From contig NC_015564.1 in NCBI RefSeq assembly GCF_000214175.1, positions 1,922,001-1,986,000 of the forward strand: a DNA stretch of 64,000 nt, written 5' to 3'. A model generated the notes under the pieces. The model had not been told where the DNA came from. It made no database searches and worked only from the letters and a program-made list of their open reading frames with translations. Positions within the stretch are counted from its first letter, which is position 1, and each line of letters starts with the position of its first letter. The translations under genes were made by a program, and so were the position numbers. Source of the stretch: Hoyosella subflava DQS3-9A1 (GTDB lineage Bacteria; Actinomycetota; Actinomycetes; Mycobacteriales; Mycobacteriaceae). Shown piece by piece: positions 20,366 to 32,315 of the stretch.

Positions 20366-20403
20366 GGTGCGGTCAGATCCGCTCAGCCACACCAAGGAGA
20401 CCG

Positions 20404-21339
20404 ATGCGGCTCGTGTTTGCGGGCACCCCCGAACCTGCAGTTCCATCGCTGCGCCGACTTGTGGAAAGCGGGAATCACGACGTCGTTGCTGTCGTCACCC
20501 GACCTGACGCAGTCGCGGGCCGTGGACGTAAGCAGAAACGTTCGCCTGTGGGTGTCCTCGCTGATGAGATGGGAATTCCCGTCCTCACGCCGCGTAGTCC
20601 GAGCGATCCGGAGTTCGTGTCAGCGCTGAAGGAACTTGAGCCTGATTGCTGCCCTGTAGTTGCGTTTGGCGCGCTTTTGCCGCCGACCGTGCTTGCCATA
20701 CCCCGGTACGGCTGGATCAACCTGCATTTTTCGTTGCTGCCGGCCTGGCGGGGAGCAGCGCCAGTGCAGGCTGCGATCAGGGCGGGCGACGACATCACCG
20801 GTGCCAGTACCTTCCTGATCGACTCGGGGCTGGACACGGGTCCGGTTTTCGGGGTGGTGACTGAAACTGTGCGCGAGTCCGACACTGCGGGTGAGCTTCT
20901 CGGCCGGCTTTCGGAAACGGGTGCCGCCCTGCTGGAGAAGACCATGGACGGCATCGCTGACGGATCGCTCAGCCCAGTTCCGCAACCAGCAGACGGCAGC
21001 TCGTACGCCGGGAAGATCACTGTCGATGCAGCGCACATCGACTGGCATCAGCCCGCGTACGCAGTCGATCGTCACATTCGGGCTATGACTCCGGAGCCGG
21101 GCGCGTGGACGTTGGTCGACGGCCTGCGGATGAAGGTCGGGCCGGTCATGGTGACGGACCATCCAGATGCTCCGCAGCTCGCGCCAGGGGGCATTGCGGC
21201 GATGAAGTCCGCGGTCTTCATCGGCACAGCTACCGCGGCCGTGCGGCTCGGAACTGTTCAGCCGCAGGGGAAGAAGGCGATGGCAGCGGCCGATTGGTCT
21301 CGGGGTGCGCGGCTTACCGAAGGAACAGTTGCCCAATGA
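20404..21339 (+). CDS. fmt: Methionyl-tRNA formyltransferase
   Basis: Fmt (311 aa) formylates initiator Met-tRNA with 10-formyl-THF. The N-terminal formyltransferase domain has the catalytic region [21 protein letters not shown] (about residues 106-126; Asn-His), with the Asp-containing [10 protein letters not shown] loop next. The C-terminal domain covers about residues 205-311 ([33 protein letters not shown]). ATG 20404 has an AAGGAGA site. It is followed 13 bases later by rsmB, the common bacterial pairing. Confidence 0.96.
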   Translation: MRLVFAGTPEPAVPSLRRLVESGNHDVVAVVTRPDAVAGRGRKQKRSPVGVLADEMGIPVLTPRSPSDPEFVSALKELEPDCCPVVAFGALLPPTVLAIPRYGWINLHFSLLPAWRGAAPVQAAIRAGDDITGASTFLIDSGLDTGPVFGVVTETVRESDTAGELLGRLSETGAALLEKTMDGIADGSLSPVPQPADGSSYAGKITVDAAHIDWHQPAYAVDRHIRAMTPEPGAWTLVDGLRMKVGPVMVTDHPDAPQLAPGGIAAMKSAVFIGTATAAVRLGTVQPQGKKAMAAADWSRGARLTEGTVAQ

Positions 21340-21352
21340 GAGGGATCATCCA

Positions 21353-22870
21353 GTGAACGCGGACGAGTCAAATAGCGGCCGGGAGCAGGGCCGTGGCCGA
21401 CAGGGCCGCAACCGGAAAGATGTTCCGCGCGGGGGGCGGCAAGCGGGAAACACGCGACCGGGACCCCGGCGCAGCGGTGAAGATCCCGGTCGGCGCGGGC
21501 CACGCCGAAGTGAGCCGAAATCACTAGTGGACCCAGCGCGCCATGTGGCCTGGGACGTCCTGAACGCAGTTCGTACGCGCGATTCGTACGCAAACTTGAT
21601 GCTGCCCGCACTGCTGCGGGAACGAAAAATCACCGGCCGGGATGCCGCGTTCGCGACGGAACTGACGTATGGAACCTGCCGCGCGTTCGGTCTCCTCGAC
21701 GCGATTATCGGCGCGGCAGCGGACCGCGATGTGTCTACCATCGATGGTGACGTCCTCGATGTGCTGAGATTGTCCGGGTATCAGCTCCTCCGCACCCGGG
21801 TGGCCGCGCATGCTGCTGTCAGTACTGGAGTAGCGCTCGCAAGGGAACAGTCGGGCGAGCACATCACGGGATTCGTCAACGCTGTGCTGCGCCGGATATC
21901 CCAGAAGACTGAGGCGGAGTGGGTTGCCGAACTGTCGCCGCCTGATCCGATCGGACGGCTCGCGTTCACGCACGCTCATCCTCGGTGGATCGCCCAGGCT
22001 TTTGCTGACGCCCTTGGAGCGCAGGCGGGCGAACTGGCAGATGCTCTCGCTGCCGACGACGCACGACCGGTCGTCCATCTTGCCGCGCGTCCAGGGGAAA
22101 TCACTGGTGAAGAGCTCGCGCTGATCACAGGCGGGGAAGAGGGCCCGTATTCGCCGTATGCTGTGCGCCTCGAATCTGGCGGTGACCCCACCGGGCTGGA
22201 GCCGGTACGCGATGGGCTCGCGTTCGTTCAGGACGAAGGGAGCCAGCTGGTCGCGCTCGCGGCGGTTCGAGCAGAAGTCGACGGTGACGACAGAGGACGC
22301 TGGCTTGACCTCTGCGCAGGCCCCGGCGGGAAAGCCGTCCTTATGGGATCGCTTGCGCGGATCGACGGCGCTCACCTCGATGCCGTGGAGGTTGCCCCAC
22401 ACCGGGCGAAGCTGGTCCGTCAGGCTGTTGACGGTTTACCCGTCACGGTGCACGAAGCGGACGGCCGTGACCCGCAGTTGGCGCCGGGCTTCGATCGGGT
22501 CCTTGTGGACGCACCCTGCACCGGCCTCGGCGCGCTTCGGCGACGACCCGAAGCGCGCTGGCGGAGGCAGGCAAGCGATATCCGGGAACTCGCGAAACTG
22601 CAGCGCGAACTACTGGATTCAGCGGTCAAGCTTGTTCGCCCAGGTGGGGTAGTGGTGTATTCGACGTGCTCACCGCATCTTGCTGAAACGTCGATGATCG
22701 TGGCGAACGCCGTCCGCAAGCACAAGCTAGCGGAACTCGACGTTTCCGCCGTCCTCGGTGATATCCAACGTGCGTCCAACGGGAAGAGCGTGCAGCTGTG
22801 GCCGCACCGGCACGGCACCGACGCGATGTTCGTCGCGGTGCTGAAAAAGCCGCAGCATCCAAGCAGCTAG
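21353..22870 (+). CDS. rsmB: 16S rRNA cytosine-967 methyltransferase RsmB (Fmu)
   Basis: m5C methyltransferase (505 aa). A very basic, Gly/Arg-rich N-terminal extension (residues about 1-60) precedes a NusB-like RNA-binding domain (AWDVLNAVRTRDSYANLMLPALL...) and a SAM-dependent catalytic domain. Motifs: FVQDEGSQLVALA, LDLCAGPGGKAVLMGSLA (SAM site), catalytic Cys in DAPCTGLGALRRRPE (about residue 388) and release Cys in YSTCSPHLAET (about residue 437). GTG 21353 is the start consistent with the gap after fmt. Confidence 0.95.
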   Translation: MNADESNSGREQGRGRQGRNRKDVPRGGRQAGNTRPGPRRSGEDPGRRGPRRSEPKSLVDPARHVAWDVLNAVRTRDSYANLMLPALLRERKITGRDAAFATELTYGTCRAFGLLDAIIGAAADRDVSTIDGDVLDVLRLSGYQLLRTRVAAHAAVSTGVALAREQSGEHITGFVNAVLRRISQKTEAEWVAELSPPDPIGRLAFTHAHPRWIAQAFADALGAQAGELADALAADDARPVVHLAARPGEITGEELALITGGEEGPYSPYAVRLESGGDPTGLEPVRDGLAFVQDEGSQLVALAAVRAEVDGDDRGRWLDLCAGPGGKAVLMGSLARIDGAHLDAVEVAPHRAKLVRQAVDGLPVTVHEADGRDPQLAPGFDRVLVDAPCTGLGALRRRPEARWRRQASDIRELAKLQRELLDSAVKLVRPGGVVVYSTCSPHLAETSMIVANAVRKHKLAELDVSAVLGDIQRASNGKSVQLWPHRHGTDAMFVAVLKKPQHPSS

Positions 22871-22878
22871 CTGACGGG

Positions 22879-22884
22879 TAGCAT
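22879..22884 (+). promoter_or_regulatory. -10 box of leaderless amidase gene
   Basis: TAGCAT ends 7 bases before the GTG at 22892, the spacing expected if transcription starts at the start codon itself. No ribosome site is visible in front of the GTG. Confidence 0.5.
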
Positions 22885-22891
22885 CGCGGGA

Positions 22892-24334
22892 GTGCTGGAG
22901 AAGCGGACGTTCCCTGGGAGCGGCACCGAGCGAACACATGCGTTCACAGATGATGTACTCGGAGATGCGGATGCGGTCGGTATCGCGCAACGGATCCGTG
23001 ACCGGGAGATTAGCCCCAAAGAGGCGCTCGAGGCGGCGGTATTACGGGCGCAGTCTGTCAACGGGCAACTGAATGCGATACAGGTGCCTGCCTTTGCGCG
23101 TGCGCGGGATTCGCTGCGCGTCGGGACGCACCCCGATGGTGAGTTCGGTTGCGTGCCGACATTTCTGAAGGACAACGTGAATATGGCGGGGCTGCCCACA
23201 ACGCGTGGCTCGGTCGCGTTCTCTCCGACTCCGGTCCGCCGCGATGACCGCTTTGTGACGCAGTTTCTTTCGCTTGGTTTCAGTGTTCTCGGAAAGACGC
23301 GTCTTCCGGAGTTCGGATTCAACGCGTCGACTGAATTTATGGACGACGAGCCGACGCGGAACCCGTGGAATCGCGAGTACTCGGCGGGGGCATCGTCGGG
23401 CGGGGCCGCGGCGCTTGTTGCCAGCGGGGCGGTCCCAATCGCACACGCAAACGACGGTGGCGGTTCCATCCGGATCCCGGCTGCGGCCTGTGGGCTTGTG
23501 GGGCTGAAGCCAAGCCGTGGGCGACTGAGGTCAGAGCCGCTACACGATGCGCTACCGGTCCGGATCATTTCGGACGGCGTGCTGAGCCGGAGTGTCCGGG
23601 ACACGGCTGCGTTCTTCACCGCCGCCGAACGCGTTTACTGCAACAAGGGCCTTCCGCCGATAGGCGAAATTGATCGGGCTGGCCAGCGACGATTGAGAAT
23701 CGGCGTGGTGACGGATTCGGTCCTCGGACACCAGACCGACAGCGAGACGACAGCAGCGGTGCTGGCGACGGCCGAATTGCTCTCAGACCTCGGCCACCAC
23801 GTCGGCGAGGCACCAACCCCAGTGGATGCTGGCTTCGCGGAGGACTTTCTGCACTACTGGGCGTTGCTCTCGGTGATGCTCACGGTCCCGGGCAGGTGGA
23901 TTCATGGCCGGGATTTCAGCATGGATCGCATCGACGGACTGACTCGCGGCCTAGTCGAACGGTTCTGGCGCAACGCCCACCTGACACCGGCCGTGCTATA
24001 CCGTTTGCGCCGGACCGGCGACCTCGTTCGGGCGAAGCTCGAACGGTGGGACGTCATTCTGAGTCCCGTGGTCAGTCATACGACGCCGCCGATCGGTTAT
24101 CTATCGCCGCGTCAGCCGTTCAGCGAGTTGATCGAACGGCTGACAAGGTACGTCGCATTCACACCGCTGAACAACGTGGCGGGTACTCCTGCGCTGTCCC
24201 TGCCGCTCGCGAGTACGGCAGCGGGGCTGCCGATCGGAGTGCAGTTCTCGGCTCACGAGGGACAAGAGCGCGTACTCCTGGCACTGGCACTGGAAATCGA
24301 AGCCGCGGTTCCCTTCCGGAAGATCAGTGCCTGA
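22892..24334 (+). CDS. Amidase signature family hydrolase
   Basis: Amidase (480 aa) with the Ser-cisSer-Lys triad: Lys in PTFLKDNVNMAG (about residue 92), cis-Ser and nucleophile in AGASSGGAAALVASGAVPIAHANDGGGSIRIPAA (cut here as AGASSGGAAA and DGGGSIRIPA, about residues 168-194). Substrate unknown; homologues act on diverse amides. It is not GatA, as the gene stands alone with no gatB/gatC. GTG 22892 has a leaderless promoter. It is convergent with the small gene at 24337, with a two-base gap. Confidence 0.88.
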   Translation: MLEKRTFPGSGTERTHAFTDDVLGDADAVGIAQRIRDREISPKEALEAAVLRAQSVNGQLNAIQVPAFARARDSLRVGTHPDGEFGCVPTFLKDNVNMAGLPTTRGSVAFSPTPVRRDDRFVTQFLSLGFSVLGKTRLPEFGFNASTEFMDDEPTRNPWNREYSAGASSGGAAALVASGAVPIAHANDGGGSIRIPAAACGLVGLKPSRGRLRSEPLHDALPVRIISDGVLSRSVRDTAAFFTAAERVYCNKGLPPIGEIDRAGQRRLRIGVVTDSVLGHQTDSETTAAVLATAELLSDLGHHVGEAPTPVDAGFAEDFLHYWALLSVMLTVPGRWIHGRDFSMDRIDGLTRGLVERFWRNAHLTPAVLYRLRRTGDLVRAKLERWDVILSPVVSHTTPPIGYLSPRQPFSELIERLTRYVAFTPLNNVAGTPALSLPLASTAAGLPIGVQFSAHEGQERVLLALALEIEAAVPFRKISA

Positions 24335-24336
24335 GT

Positions 24337-24549
24337 TCACTCGAGTTCACTCTGGAGTTTGATCACTCGTGTGCCGTCATCTTGCGTGATGACGACGGCG
24401 GGATTGTCCGAGCTGCCATTGCGAGTAATGGTCTGTCCCTTGCTCTGAATACTCGTCTTCTCAGGCGCAATCCGCACAACCTCGCCTGAGGCGGTTCCAT
24501 TGCCCCATTTCCACGCGACCATGTCACCGGCTTTGTAACTTTTGCTCAT
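24337..24549 (-). CDS. Small DUF2945 / TUDOR-like domain protein
   Basis: Conserved small protein (70 aa) with the DUF2945 (hypervirulence-associated protein TUDOR domain) pattern: KAGDMVAWKWGNGTASGEVVRI at the N-terminus and VITQDDGTRVIKLQSELE at the end. Function unknown. ATG 24549 (MSKSYKAGD) matches the family start; a longer frame from 24624 would run through an intergenic hairpin. It lies alone, 156 bases downstream of the two membrane protein genes on the same strand. Confidence 0.75.
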   Translation of the reverse strand: MSKSYKAGDMVAWKWGNGTASGEVVRIAPEKTSIQSKGQTITRNGSSDNPAVVITQDDGTRVIKLQSELE

Positions 24550-24601
24550 TTCTTGCCTAACTCGCTCGAGGTGAGTTGCTAGGTAATGATGTCCCCCAAC
24601 A

Positions 24602-24669
24602 AATCCATCTGTAAACGTCAACAAAACCCCCCGATTTGGGCATGCTTTGTTGACCTGGGCAGATGGATT
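24602..24669 (-). terminator. Long two-stem hairpin between minus-strand genes
   Basis: AATCCATCTG (24602-24611) pairs with CAGATGGATT (24660-24669), and inside it GTCAACAAA (24617-24625) pairs with TTTGTTGAC (24646-24654), separated by symmetrical 5-base internal loops. The apex holds a C-run opposite GGG. It follows the membrane-protein gene ending at 24706 and precedes the DUF2945 gene. A terminator role is inferred. Confidence 0.55.
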
Positions 24670-24705
24670 CGTGTGGGGGTGGGGGTGGGGCGGCAGGCAG
24701 CACCC

Positions 24706-25131
24706 TCAGCGCGCGGTATGGCGCAGCCACCACAGTCCGACGATGGGCAGCACAAGCGGGATGAAGAGGTATCCCTGGCCGAAATGTGACCACACTGTTG
24801 GCTCCGGGAACCATTCTGGGACAACGAAACTGATTGTTCCGACGGTGACAACGCCGACGAACTCGATGATGCAGGACCAGGTGGCAAGTCGCCGGGAAAC
24901 CGAGCTGGCGCGCGCGAGCGCGAACGTCGCGAGGATGTAGAACGCAGCAGCGACAGCGGACAGGATGAAGGCGATCGGTGCGACGTGAAATCGATCCACG
25001 ATCTGTACGAACGAGCGCGCTGCCGCCGCGAGACTGAACACCGCGTAGACGGCGATGAGAATGCGGCCAGTCCCCGTACGGGTGCGTTCGCGCACCACGT
25101 CTTCGTCGCTGCCAGATGTGCTGACTGTCAT
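24706..25131 (-). CDS. Conserved integral membrane protein
   Basis: Unrecognised membrane protein (141 aa) with about four hydrophobic helices: ILIAVYAVFSLAAAARSFV, VAPIAFILSAVAAAFYILATFALA, WSCIIEFVGVVTVGTISFVV and GYLFIPLVLPIVGLWWL. The N-terminal ~25 residues are charged and probably cytoplasmic. The start is ATG 25131, which overlaps the stop of the upstream gene (ATGA); a start at 25146 is less likely. It forms a two-gene operon with the membrane protein at 25128-25508. The pair may function together, but no motif indicates how. Confidence 0.8.
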   Translation of the reverse strand: MTVSTSGSDEDVVRERTRTGTGRILIAVYAVFSLAAAARSFVQIVDRFHVAPIAFILSAVAAAFYILATFALARASSVSRRLATWSCIIEFVGVVTVGTISFVVPEWFPEPTVWSHFGQGYLFIPLVLPIVGLWWLRHTAR

Positions 25132-25508
25132 ACTCCTGCGCTCCATAGTTCGTGCATTCGAAGCACCATCACGGGTACTGCAACGAGGCCTACCGTCAGT
25201 ACTCCAGCACCAGCGCGACTCCGGTCACCCAGCGCCCACCAGGTGGCGATCGGGATGATGAACGGAACGCCGATCAAATAAAGCACCAACGTCAGTGCCG
25301 ACACTTCGCGGTCACTTGTCAGGAGCAGCATAAACCCCGCGAATGCCTGCACGATGGTGAGCGCCTCAGTGAGTGCGAGCACGCCAAAGAGGGCCTTGTC
25401 ACTCAGCCGGCGAAGATCGACGGGCCGATCGGCTATGAGTTTGATCAGCGCCCACAGCGCGGCGGTGAGAGCGAGCACTGTGATGGCGATGGAAAGTGCG
25501 GTGATCAT
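25128..25508 (-). CDS. Small conserved membrane protein
   Basis: Unrecognised membrane protein (126 aa) with four predicted helices: MITALSIAITVLALTAALWAL, ALFGVLALTEALTIVQAFAGF, LTLVLYLIGVPFIIPIATWWA and GAGVLTVGLVAVPVMVL. ATG 25508 gives the first helix at the very N-terminus; a longer frame to 25565 would cross into rpe. Divergent from rpe with only 41 bases between the starts, so their promoters must overlap. Translationally coupled to the next gene. Confidence 0.8.
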   Translation of the reverse strand: MITALSIAITVLALTAALWALIKLIADRPVDLRRLSDKALFGVLALTEALTIVQAFAGFMLLLTSDREVSALTLVLYLIGVPFIIPIATWWALGDRSRAGAGVLTVGLVAVPVMVLRMHELWSAGV

Positions 25509-25537
25509 CGGGTTTAAGACTTTAACACCGCACCTCT

Positions 25538-25543
25538 TAGACT
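25538..25543 (+). promoter_or_regulatory. -10 box of leaderless rpe
   Basis: TAGACT ends 6 bases before the rpe ATG (25550), so the mRNA should begin at or next to the start codon. The divergent small gene starts at 25508, which leaves 41 bases for both promoters. Confidence 0.6.
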
Positions 25544-25549
25544 CGCACC

Positions 25550-26239
25550 ATGGCTGCACACCCAAAGGGTCCGATGATCGCCCCTTCGATCCTGTCCGCG
25601 GACTTCGCGCATCTCGCCGATGAGGCCGACGCCGTCAAGGGCGCCGATTGGCTGCATGTCGACGTCATGGACGCACATTTCGTCCCAAACCTCACGCTCG
25701 GCCTCCCCATCGTCGAAAGCTTGCTTAAGGCGACCACCATCCCACTCGATTGCCACCTGATGATCGAAAATCCAGACCGGTGGGCGCCACCGTACGCGGA
25801 AGCGGGTGCGTACAACGTGACCTTCCACGCGGAAGCCACCGATAACCCGGTAGCGGTCGCACGGGACATCCGTGCCGCAGGCGCCAAAGCGGGCCTGTCA
25901 ATTAAGCCCAATACACCCCTGGATCCGTATCTCGAGATTCTCCGTGAGTTCGACACACTGCTTGTGATGAGCGTCGAGCCAGGCTTTGGCGGTCAGAAGT
26001 TCATGCCGCAAGTGCTGGACAAAGCTCGACGTGTTCGCAATCTTGTCGATTCTGGTGAACTTACACTCCTCGTGGAGATCGACGGAGGTATCAACATGGA
26101 CACCGTCGAGGCGGCCGCGGAAGCCGGGGTTGACTGCTTCGTCGCAGGGTCTGCTGTCTACGGTGCCGACGACCCCTCCGCGGCAGTGGAGAAGCTGCGT
26201 TCGCGAGCGCGCCACTCGTCCCCGCACTTGGCGATATAG
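25550..26239 (+). CDS. rpe: Ribulose-5-phosphate 3-epimerase
   Basis: Rpe (229 aa) interconverts ribulose-5-P and xylulose-5-P, a TIM-barrel metalloenzyme. Motifs: [12 protein letters not shown] (Ser/Asp near the N-terminus), [18 protein letters not shown] (metal His/Asp), [11 protein letters not shown] (His), [14 protein letters not shown] phosphate loop, and [10 protein letters not shown] with the catalytic Asp. It leads into the riboflavin genes, which use ribulose-5-P as precursor. A leaderless start is likely. Confidence 0.96.
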   Translation: MAAHPKGPMIAPSILSADFAHLADEADAVKGADWLHVDVMDAHFVPNLTLGLPIVESLLKATTIPLDCHLMIENPDRWAPPYAEAGAYNVTFHAEATDNPVAVARDIRAAGAKAGLSIKPNTPLDPYLEILREFDTLLVMSVEPGFGGQKFMPQVLDKARRVRNLVDSGELTLLVEIDGGINMDTVEAAAEAGVDCFVAGSAVYGADDPSAAVEKLRSRARHSSPHLAI

Positions 26240-26249
26240 CGGGCGACTC

Positions 26250-27254
26250 ATGCTTCATCTCAGTGATGCGATGCGGCTCGCCGTCCAGGCTTCGGAGCAG
26301 GTTCGGGGCACGACCAGCCCAAACCCGCCTGTTGGGGCTGTCATCCTCGACGTGGGCGGCAATGTCGTCGGGGTAGGAGCGACGCAGCCGCCTGGCGGAC
26401 CGCACGCTGAGGTTGTGGCGCTGAAACAGGCGGGTGCCCGGGCTTTTGGCGGGACCGCGGTCGTGACGCTGGAGCCGTGCGACCACTTCGGCCGTACCCC
26501 GCCGTGCACCAAGGCGCTCATTGAATCTGGAGTCGCCCAGGTGCACTACGCTGTTTCCGACCCTGTCGCGGAAGCAGCGGGCGGGGCGCGGGCACTGGCG
26601 CACGCAGGCATCGTGGTCACGGCCTGGCATGACCCGGCCCCGGTGACGCAAGGACCGCTGCGGGCCTGGCTGCACCGCCAGCGGACAGGACGGCCGCACG
26701 TCACGTACAAGTACGCGGCGAGCCTGGATGGGCGGTGCGCAGCGGCAGACGGTTCAAGCCAATGGATTTCCAGCGTGGAATCTCGTGCCCGGGACCGGCT
26801 CGAACGTACCCGGGTTGACGCCATTGTCGTCGGGACCGGCACTGTCTACGCCGACGATCCGTGGCTCACGGCGCGCGCGCCAGACGGGACGCTCGCCGAT
26901 CACCAGCCAATCCGGGTGGTGATGGGCGAGCGGGACCTCCCGAGTGGCTCGCGGGTAACTGATGATGCCGCCCCGACGCGCATCGTACGGTCCCGTGATC
27001 CCATGGACGTGATCGAAGCGCTCGACGACTGTCTGGACGTCGTGGTGGAAGGCGGACCGACCGTCGCGGGTGCGTTCCTGCGCGCAGGTCTGGTCGATCG
27101 AATTACCGCCTATGTGGCTCCGATTGTGCTGGGGGCCGGCCCTGCAGCGGTGGCGGATGCTGGGGTAGGAAATATCAGCGGCGCAATTCGGTTTCAGTGT
27201 GAGAGCGTTGATCGGCTTGGGGACGATGTGCTTATAAGCCTCATACCGCGATAA
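26250..27254 (+). CDS. ribD: Bifunctional riboflavin deaminase/reductase RibD
   Basis: RibD (334 aa; RibG) carries out the second and third steps of riboflavin synthesis. N-terminal zinc deaminase: PHAEVVAL (His, Glu) and EPCDHFGRTPPC (two Cys), about residues 50-85. C-terminal NADPH reductase begins at about residue 148 (RPHVTYKYAASLDGRCAAADG), with VVVEGGPTVAGAFLRAGLVD near the end. ATG 26250 fits the family N-terminus (LHLSDAMRLAVQASEQVRG); it lies 10 bases after rpe. Confidence 0.95.
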   Translation: MLHLSDAMRLAVQASEQVRGTTSPNPPVGAVILDVGGNVVGVGATQPPGGPHAEVVALKQAGARAFGGTAVVTLEPCDHFGRTPPCTKALIESGVAQVHYAVSDPVAEAAGGARALAHAGIVVTAWHDPAPVTQGPLRAWLHRQRTGRPHVTYKYAASLDGRCAAADGSSQWISSVESRARDRLERTRVDAIVVGTGTVYADDPWLTARAPDGTLADHQPIRVVMGERDLPSGSRVTDDAAPTRIVRSRDPMDVIEALDDCLDVVVEGGPTVAGAFLRAGLVDRITAYVAPIVLGAGPAAVADAGVGNISGAIRFQCESVDRLGDDVLISLIPR

Positions 27255-27289
27255 CGTGGTTGACGGACAGCGGTGAGGAGCGTAGGCGA

Positions 27290-27973
27290 GTGTTCACAGG
27301 GATCGTCGAAGAACTGGGTGAGGTTGTCGCTACGGAGGTGCGGGGTGATTCTGCGCGCCTGACAGTGCGGGGACCACTGGTTACGTCCGACGCGTCGCAC
27401 GGTGACTCGATCGCGGTCAACGGTGTGTGTCTCACTGTGGTTGATGTCCTTTCAGACGGCAGCTTCACTGCGGATGTCATGGGCGAAACCCTCCGGCGCA
27501 GCAGTCTTGGTGGCGTAAGCGCAGGCGGGCGGGTCAACCTCGAACGTGCGCTGGCCGTTGGCGGTCGTCTGGGCGGCCATATTGTGCAGGGCCATGTGGA
27601 TGGCACCGGCGCCGTCATCAGCAGGAACCCCATGGAGCATTGGGAGGTCGTGCGGCTTTCGCTGCCCACCCACTTGGCGCGCTACGTCGTTGAGAAGGGG
27701 TCGATCACCATTGACGGTGTCTCCCTGACGGTATCGGCCGTCGGCCGGGATGAGTCCGGCGACTATTTTGAAGTGTCTCTGATCCCCACGACGCGAGAGT
27801 TGACCACGCTGGGCAGTGCCAGCGTCGGAGCGACCGTCAACCTCGAGGTCGATGTGATCGCGAAGTATGTGGAGCGGCTTCACAGCGTCAGCAGTGAAGG
27901 CTCCTCCGGTGAAGGGTTCCGTTACGGCGGTGCCGCCCTACAGGACACCGCCTCGGGCGGGGTCGAGGAGTAA
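27290..27973 (+). CDS. ribE: Riboflavin synthase alpha chain
   Basis: Riboflavin synthase (227 aa), trimeric, dismutates two 6,7-dimethyl-8-ribityllumazine molecules. Two similar lumazine-binding repeats: [12 protein letters not shown]...[14 protein letters not shown] and [13 protein letters not shown]...[14 protein letters not shown]. The start GTG 27290 gives the invariant N-terminus FTGIVEE and has a GTGAGGAG site. About 20 C-terminal residues ([14 protein letters not shown]...) extend beyond the usual end. Called ribC in mycobacterial nomenclature. Confidence 0.95.
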   Translation: MFTGIVEELGEVVATEVRGDSARLTVRGPLVTSDASHGDSIAVNGVCLTVVDVLSDGSFTADVMGETLRRSSLGGVSAGGRVNLERALAVGGRLGGHIVQGHVDGTGAVISRNPMEHWEVVRLSLPTHLARYVVEKGSITIDGVSLTVSAVGRDESGDYFEVSLIPTTRELTTLGSASVGATVNLEVDVIAKYVERLHSVSSEGSSGEGFRYGGAALQDTASGGVEE

Positions 27974-27978
27974 GTGCA

Positions 27979-30199
<2,221 letters not shown>

Positions 30200-30246
30200 G
30201 CTGCCTTCTGGTGTGCTGCGGACGGGAGTTTGTCGGATCGTGCCGC

Positions 30247-30252
30247 TAACCT
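30247..30252 (+). promoter_or_regulatory. -10 box of leaderless uvrC
   Basis: TAACCT ends 6 bases before the uvrC GTG (30259), in a 59-base space after the PH-domain gene. The spacing predicts a leaderless mRNA. Confidence 0.5.
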
Positions 30253-30258
30253 GGGCTC

Positions 30259-32253
30259 GTGCCTGATCCGTCGACCTACCGGCCCGCCCCTGGTTCGATC
30301 CCGCTAGAACCGGGGGTCTATCGCTTCCGTGATGCCAGCGGACGGGTGCTGTATGTAGGTAAGGCGAAGAGCCTGCGCAGTAGGCTGAACTCGTATTTCG
30401 CGGACCTCACCGGGTTGCAGCCCCGGACCCGCAAAATGGTGACCACGGCGTCCGGTGTGGAGTGGACAGTTGTTGGCACCGAAGTCGAGGCGCTGCAACT
30501 GGAATACAACTGGATCAAAGAATTTGACCCGCCCTTCAACGTTCGGTACCGGGACGACAAGTCGTATCCCGTACTCGCGGTGACGCTGAACGAGGAGTAT
30601 CCCCGCCTGTTCGTGTATCGGGGGCCGCGAAAGAAGGGCGTGCGGTATTTCGGGCCGTATTCCCATGCGTGGGCGATCAGAGAGACACTTGATCTGCTGC
30701 TGCGCGTATTCCCGGCCCGAACTTGTTCGGCGGGGGTCCTCAAACGACATCAGCAACTAGGGCGGCCGTGCCTGCTCGGTTATATCGGCAAGTGCTCAGC
30801 TCCTTGCACGGGGCAAGTTGGCGCGGCGGAACACCGCCGGATAGTCGAGGATTTCTGCGACTTCCTTTCCGGCAAGACAGATCGCATGGTCCGCGAGCTT
30901 GAGCGGCATATGAATGAGGCGTCGGAGGCGCTCGACTTCGAGCGCGCGGCGCGTTTGCGTGACGACATTGGCGCACTGCGCCGCGCACTGGAAAAACAGG
31001 CCGTTGTGCTGGGTGACGGCACTGATGCGGACGTTGTGGCTTTCGCCGCTGACGATCTGGAGGTGTCCCTGCAGGTATTCCATGTTCGCGGCGGGCGGGT
31101 TCGAGGCCAGCGCGGCTGGGTAATCGAGCGCGTCGGTGAGCAGGACGATTCCGAGATGGTGGAGGAATTCCTCACGCAGTTCTATGGCGAGCAGCAGGCT
31201 CTCGCCCACGATTTGCCTGAAGGTGCGCGTAAGAGCGCGAGCCCAATTCCCAAGACGGTGCTCGTTCCCATGCTGCCACCCAACACTGACGGTCTGGAGC
31301 GATGGCTCAGTGAATTGCGGGGGTCAGCGGTGCGCGTCCGGGTACCGCGACGCGGTGACAAGAAGGCGCTGGCTGAGACTGTGCAGCGCAACGCGCACGA
31401 GTCACTCGCACAGCATAAGCTGCGCCGTGCCGGAGACCTGACTGCGCGTTCTGCCGCATTGCAGGAACTGCAGGACACATTGGGTCTCGATACGGCGCCG
31501 CTGCGCATCGAATGTATCGACATCAGCCACGTGCAGGGGACTGACGTAGTCGGTTCGCTTGTCGTGTTCGAAGATGGCCTGGCACGGAAATCGGATTATC
31601 GGCACTATACGATCAAGGAAGCTGCCGGTGAGGGCCGTTCCAACGACGTCGCGAGCATCGCAGAGGTGACGCACCGCAGGTTCGCGAGGTACCGGAGGGC
31701 TGATGAAACCGGCGCGCCTGCCGACGTGGCCGCTTTCCAGGCGCTGGACCCCGAAACTGGTCGGCCGCGAAGATTTGCCTATCCGCCGAACCTATTCGTC
31801 GTGGATGGTGGCTTGCCTCAGGTTAATGCCGCGTCCGCGGCGCTCGAGGAGCTGGGGATCACCGACATCGCGGTCATCGGGCTCGCGAAACGCCTCGAAG
31901 AGGTGTGGCTGCCTGGTGAGGAGTACCCGGTCATTTTTCCGCGTACGAGTGAAGCGCTCTTTCTGCTGCAGCGAATCCGCGACGAAGCGCACCGGTTCGC
32001 GATCACGTTCCACCGCAGCAAACGGTCTCGCCGCATGACCGAATCTGTCCTCGACACCATCCCAGGACTTGGGCAAACGAGGAAGACCGCGCTCGTCACC
32101 CACTTCGGCTCCGTCGCGCGCCTGAAAGCCGCCTCATTGGGCGAGATCACCCAGGTCCCAGGAATCGGTGACATGACGGCGCGCGCCGTGCACGAGGCAC
32201 TGAATAGGGATTCTTCGCCCGAGCGCTCCCCAGGGCGGGCCTCAGTCGAATAA
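30259..32253 (+). CDS. uvrC: Excinuclease ABC subunit C
   Basis: UvrC (664 aa) makes the dual incisions of nucleotide excision repair. N-terminal GIY-YIG nuclease: [26 protein letters not shown]. UvrB-binding UVR motif: [25 protein letters not shown] near residue 210. RNase-H-like nuclease region: [25 protein letters not shown] near residue 417. C-terminal tandem HhH DNA-binding motif: [19 protein letters not shown] and [18 protein letters not shown] 30259 has no ribosome site. Confidence 0.97.
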   Translation: MPDPSTYRPAPGSIPLEPGVYRFRDASGRVLYVGKAKSLRSRLNSYFADLTGLQPRTRKMVTTASGVEWTVVGTEVEALQLEYNWIKEFDPPFNVRYRDDKSYPVLAVTLNEEYPRLFVYRGPRKKGVRYFGPYSHAWAIRETLDLLLRVFPARTCSAGVLKRHQQLGRPCLLGYIGKCSAPCTGQVGAAEHRRIVEDFCDFLSGKTDRMVRELERHMNEASEALDFERAARLRDDIGALRRALEKQAVVLGDGTDADVVAFAADDLEVSLQVFHVRGGRVRGQRGWVIERVGEQDDSEMVEEFLTQFYGEQQALAHDLPEGARKSASPIPKTVLVPMLPPNTDGLERWLSELRGSAVRVRVPRRGDKKALAETVQRNAHESLAQHKLRRAGDLTARSAALQELQDTLGLDTAPLRIECIDISHVQGTDVVGSLVVFEDGLARKSDYRHYTIKEAAGEGRSNDVASIAEVTHRRFARYRRADETGAPADVAAFQALDPETGRPRRFAYPPNLFVVDGGLPQVNAASAALEELGITDIAVIGLAKRLEEVWLPGEEYPVIFPRTSEALFLLQRIRDEAHRFAITFHRSKRSRRMTESVLDTIPGLGQTRKTALVTHFGSVARLKAASLGEITQVPGIGDMTARAVHEALNRDSSPERSPGRASVE

Positions 32254-32315
32254 CCTCAGCTGTGGCGCTTCCGCGCCCGGCGAACCTCAGACGACTGCGA
32301 GGGACAGGAACACAC

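Noticed and set aside
24335-24356. Tandem GAGTTCACTC as a repeat element
   Set aside because: Two copies only, and the sequence is mostly the last codons of the DUF2945 gene.
24586-24789. 67-codon frame over the hairpin and G-rich tract
   Set aside because: Its low-complexity product is explained by the inverted repeat and the end of the membrane protein gene on the other strand.
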